Assembly: GCF_000002075.1 (NCBI RefSeq)
Contig: NW_004797390.1
Location: 1,222,217-1,249,953 of the forward strand
Direction: 5' to 3'
Length of the DNA stretch: 27,737 bases
From: Aplysia californica
Lineage: Eukaryota; Mollusca; Gastropoda; Aplysiida; Aplysiidae
Shown: one piece after another, positions 23,916-27,737 of the stretch
Layout of the letters: each line of letters starts with the position of its first letter
How positions within the stretch are numbered: the stretch's first letter is position 1
The notes under the pieces: model-generated
What the model saw: only the letters and a program-made list of their open reading frames with translations
What the model was told of the DNA's origin: nothing
The model's database searches: none
Translations under genes and position numbers: made by a program

Positions 23916-25395
23916 ATCACTTCGAAATGAAAACAAATGCAGGAGGCCATGAACAGTCTATCACATATGCTAACTTCATTATTTATAATAAAAATATAAA
24001 ATGATTGAATAAAACTGTCAATGTCCAGAAAACTAGTTATTTGCAACTGAGACAAAATAAAATCGAAGTTTGTACTGTAAAATGGAAAAAATGTGAACTA
24101 GAAAAGTGCTTTTTAAACAATTTATTTAATTATCTGAGCATGGGCCAAGAGTTTGAACAAAAAATAATACCTCTCAGTGTTTCATCTTCAAAATGTTCCC
24201 CTGATTACACTATGATAATGTATAAATTGGAGTAAAATTTACCTGAAGATGGCTAGTTTTCCTTTTCTATCTCGTCATTCACCTAATCCTTCACTTAGGC
24301 AGTGTTGTCTGGAAGGTGACCTAGATGTTCCCATAAAAAGGTCACACTTTCTTCGTTATTTTGGTAAAATTTTGCTATTTTGCAGCAAGTAATCCAAAGG
24401 AGGCCATGAACAGTCTCATGAAATGCAAACTTCATCATTACTGGTAGAATTTAGTTTAACCCTATCGGTATGCCCAAGCGAAGTAATCTAAAGGAGGCCA
24501 TGAACAGTCCATCAACTGCACACTTCATCATTACACTGATAGAATTTAATTTAACCCTATCCGTACGCCCTGGGGTCATTTTGTACCCCCGGGGTTGTAT
24601 TCTTCACATTTTAGAATACTTTACTTCTAGTGTGAAAATCTCTTTGAGGCTTTCAGTATTTTTCCCCAAAAAAAATCATTTTGACAGACTGCTATGCAAA
24701 GCGTGCGGATCGGATTATCGACTTAATTTCCTTTTTGGAAAGAGGTGGCACAGAGTTCCCCACGTCCTATGGATATGAAATGAACCTCTCTGATTGGATC
24801 ATGTAAAATTCCTCCTCAACCATTTGTAGCCTAGGTCTATACTCATGGTATAGCATCATGTGGTTATTTGTGGGCATAGTCTCTTGTTAACAGGAATTTT
24901 AATAATTGATCACTTTTGTCCCTGTTTATTTTAAAGTCTTAATTTGCAAACAAAAAGGGAGGAAGCTAGACTCTGTGGGCTTGAATTTCAGTTCCTTTGT
25001 CTTGCCAAGCCATGGTGATGATACAGGGCATGGACAAGATCCTTATAATAATAAAAGTATTATATTCTCTTGCCTAATAATTCTCCTCTTCTATACTTCT
25101 CTTTCCTTCTGTTTAATTCTTAGTACATTTCATTCAAATTTTTTTGTCTGTTGGCTTCCATTTTAATATCTTTGTTAATACGTGTACACATCACATCCAC
25201 TCTGTCCAAATCATTCACCTGTACAAATGTCCACTTTCTACTTGCTCCCTTGTATTTTTTTTTTGTATTCACAACGACACTAAGAGGACTGCCCACTTAA
25301 AGGTGGCTGCTTGGACAAGTTTGACTCTATAAAACTGACTTTTCCAAATTTTCATTTTTTGACTTGAATAATGTAGAGGTAGAAAGTGTTTTTAC
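23916..25395. other. Non-genic stretch, presumed intron
   Basis: Contains three related copies beginning AGGAGGCCATGAACAGTC (23941, 24398 and 24492). The last two are tandem units 94 bp apart, each including TTTAACCCTATC. The rest is AT-rich with no recognisable gene. Confidence 0.65.
24386..24570. repeat. Two tandem 94-bp units
   Basis: Each unit carries AAGTAATC-AAAGGAGGCC, GAACAGTC, ACTTCATCATTAC and TTTAACCCTATC-GTA. A third partial copy lies at 23939-23980, just outside palindrome block B. Confidence 0.7.
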
Positions 25396-25588
25396 GTTCT
25401 CATTGACACAATTAAGAGATAGGACTTCCGACCCTGCCTGTCAGGGCCAACCTGGGATGAAAAGGATACAGTATCTCAGCAGAAACACTGAGATACACTC
25501 GATAAAGGATTTGTCCTAACTCAGGTCTCCCACATGAGACAGGGAAGCGACTATAGATACTATCCACAATACCACAAACGCCAGTGTT
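25396..25588 (-). mobile_element. Second SINE family, copy 2
   Basis: Shares ATTGACACAATT, ACCCTGCCTGTCAGGGCC, CAGAAA-AC-GAGATA and GATAAAGGATTT with 12648-12850 in the same order and orientation. Confidence 0.6.
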
Positions 25589-26019
25589 TTATAATACTTT
25601 GTTGCAATTAAATGGTTTTAGGTGGAGGTGAAGGAGAAAGAATGTTATAATTGTTAATTCCCTCAGAAACAGACAGTCTTTCAATTGTGTTATTCGATGT
25701 GATATTTTGCCTTTTGTGTATACACACAACATTGTCCAGGAAATCAATAAATACTTTTATATGAAGATAATAACACTCTAAATGTTATTTTAACTGTTGG
25801 TTTTTTTTTTATTGGTAGGTTGTAGTTTTTTTCTTTCTGTTTTGAAGGTTAGAGTGTTTTTACATGGCTTAATTTTTGTTTTATCTGTGACACATGACAT
25901 GACTTTTAAAAATACTTCTTAGGGTGTGGGCACCTTGTAGGAATAATTTTATTGCATTCATCAAGCTTTAAAAATAAAAAAAACTCCTGCCTCTCAAATG
26001 TTTCAATGTATGTGTTTTT

Positions 26020-26213
26020 ACACCCTTTTTGACTCAATTTAGATAATTTATGAAGCAGACTTCGAATCTTCTTGTCAGGGCCAAGCTGGGATGAGAGGGC
26101 TGCAACTACCAAGCAGAAAGATACCCAGTAAAAAAAAATTCAATGCTCCCCACTCTTGTCTACCGTGTGCAACTACGGAGCGCGTAAACTAAGAATGTTA
26201 TCACGAAAGCCAG
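26020..26213 (-). mobile_element. Second SINE family, copy 3 (most diverged)
   Basis: Shares TTGACTCAATTTAGATA, CTTGTCAGGGCCAAGCTGGG, ATGAGAGGG, CAGAAAGATA and the terminal GCCAGTATTT with the other two copies. Confidence 0.55.
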
Positions 26214-27737
26214 TATTTAAATAAGTATAAAGAGAGTGAAGAGGATACAAGAAAAATATTATCAGGAAAAAGGTACCTTGCTTCCACCATTCATTAACTC
26301 ATGTTTTGAATTGCATCTCTTTACCTCACCCCTGAATTAACATTTGTAAAGATTGACAAAAACAAATAGATCTATGACCTCATGATGTGTCAAGTCTAAT
26401 TTACAATAGTTTGAAAAAGCTCTGGCTCTCTGATCCTTCAGAAATAAAAAAAAAAATACATATGTACATGTAGTTCCAAGAGACCCCTGTCCCTGTTGCC
26501 TACAAATAAAATGTTGTATGAAACATTCTCTGAAATCAGACCTTGTCAAAAATGAATTGAAAAATAGATCGGATATTCCATGGTGGGCTTTTAGACCCTA
26601 GTTGTTCTTGGCGGCGGGCCATTTTTTGCTGTTTTCTTAGAGAACCATGGAGTGAATGGTTATCCTGCTCGCTAAAGATGTTCCCAGTCTTGAAATAACG
26701 CCACCTTTCCTTTTTTCTTCAAGTGTACCTCGAGTTTTACGGAGGCTTTGTTTAGGTACATTATTGCAACGTCTTCCCATCTTTTGTTTGTGGAAAGGAC
26801 TGCGTCAGATTGTCATTTTTCCTTTTGCACCTTGGCTCCCCACTCCGTGTTTACTGCCGTGGTGATCTTTTGTCAATAGCAGGAATCCCAGCGCTATTTG
26901 CCGCGGTATCAACCTGTTTGTAGAGTTGCCCCCATCTGTTGTCACCGTCAAACGAAAAAGAAGCCGGCTCATAATATTGGAACGTAACTCGCAGACAGGC
27001 GGGTCAGGGCTGTGGTTGAGGGGGCAGAGTGTTCACTCTTTGTGCTAGAGCCTCTTCATGGTCGATTCTGTGACTGATCTATATATTATATTAAAATGGA
27101 TATGTCAGCTATTGTTGACAATTATTCAATTATTGTGGTGTGCGCAGCGAGGTCTTTCCCGCAATCTCTACTCTAATGCTGCAAGCCATATATATAAATA
27201 TATATACCCTCTGCTCATATTTTTGCCTTATGACGAGTGTGGAGCCTCTAGTAACAGTTAAGTGACATTCCAGCACGAACTGTATCTTCAGCAACAACAA
27301 TGATGTTGATAAATTAATGCAGTCTTGACAAGAGACAAAGCATAGTAAAATAACAGTAATAGTGCTTTAAAAATGAGGGGGGAAAAGGGGGGGGGGGGGT
27401 TCCAATGCCATCACGACCCGGACGTCAAACCTGGAACCCTGTCATGGAAGCCGCTCGTTGGGTATCAATCTATGATTTGATGGTAAAACAGGCGCAGGGT
27501 CCCAACTTTGAAAATATTTCATACTTTTCAGAAAGTATCCCCATATTCGTTTTCACCCCCGCTGTGCGTTAAAAGACGCCCAGTCGTCCATGATGCGAGC
27601 GATGAGCTGGACATCCTCGCCGTCACGTGTTGTAGGTACACTTTAGTGGCCCGAGACGTTTTGTCTAATGCGTCCTCGATTTCCCCGGAAAACGAGACTC
27701 TCCAGAAGAGATTTTATAACGCCATAATACACCCCCC
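26214..27737. other. Unassigned end of the window
   Basis: 26600-27010 and 27390-27737 are GC-richer than their surroundings, which can mark exons or transposon parts. I could not recognise a protein on either strand or find a well-formed exon. A G homopolymer occupies about 27385-27400. Confidence 0.6.

Noticed and set aside
26656-26865. 69-codon hydrophobic frame in a GC-richer patch
   Set aside because: No family resemblance, weak start context and no splice partners seen.
27400-27737. Possible coding sequence on the minus strand at the window end
   Set aside because: GC-rich with short coding-like stretches but several stops and no recognisable motif; cannot be judged without the next sequence.

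Overview
The window looks like nuclear DNA of an invertebrate animal, most likely a gastropod or related mollusc. It is AT-rich, has GT/AG introns of 0.2-4.3 kb, and is crowded with tRNA-derived SINEs, Jockey/I-type LINE debris, small inverted-repeat DNA elements, microsatellites and minisatellites. The species assignment is inference; the eukaryotic gene structure is seen directly.

One complete host gene dominates. The minus strand carries RRS1, the ribosome biogenesis regulator, as ten exons between 21316 (ATG) and 6846 (stop). All nine introns have GT/AG borders, every phase agrees, and the spliced product is 339 residues. A polyadenylation signal follows at 6814. About 0.5 kb upstream, on the plus strand, lies what looks like the first coding exon (21824-21894) of a second gene. 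It encodes an amphipathic N-BAR-type helix resembling ARHGAP17/ARHGAP44 (RICH/nadrin) Rho-GAPs. The two would share a divergent promoter with a consensus ETS/GABP site at 21350.

Layout: 1-435 is a decayed LINE 3' end. 434-2235 is a dimeric minisatellite of about 85-90 bp, broken by a 51-bp retroposed tail with a perfect 12-bp target duplication. 2236-3700 is mostly simple sequence. About 3900-6560 is the 5' half of a Jockey/I-type LINE (zinc-knuckle ORF1 and endonuclease) with no reverse transcriptase. 6846-21316 is RRS1, whose introns hold SINEs, a piggyBac-like MITE, a 90-bp tandem repeat (12858-13579), an unidentified cysteine-rich coding remnant, a ZSWIM3-like fragment, and several inverted-repeat elements. 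21895-27737 is presumably intron 1 of the plus-strand gene and holds a hAT-like MITE, a second palindrome block, more SINEs, and little else that I can name.

The most unusual signal is a pair of blocks punctuated by arrays of short palindromes: block A at 17644-19266 and block B at 22974-23915. Both palindromes have the form TATTC-(6-7 nt core half)(complement)-GAATA. They share the outer arms, differ completely in the core, and repeat about every 33-35 bp at the block edges, enclosing unrelated 0.6-0.8 kb interiors. They lie in the first introns of the two divergent genes, one on each side of the shared promoter. I do not recognise this architecture as a named element family.
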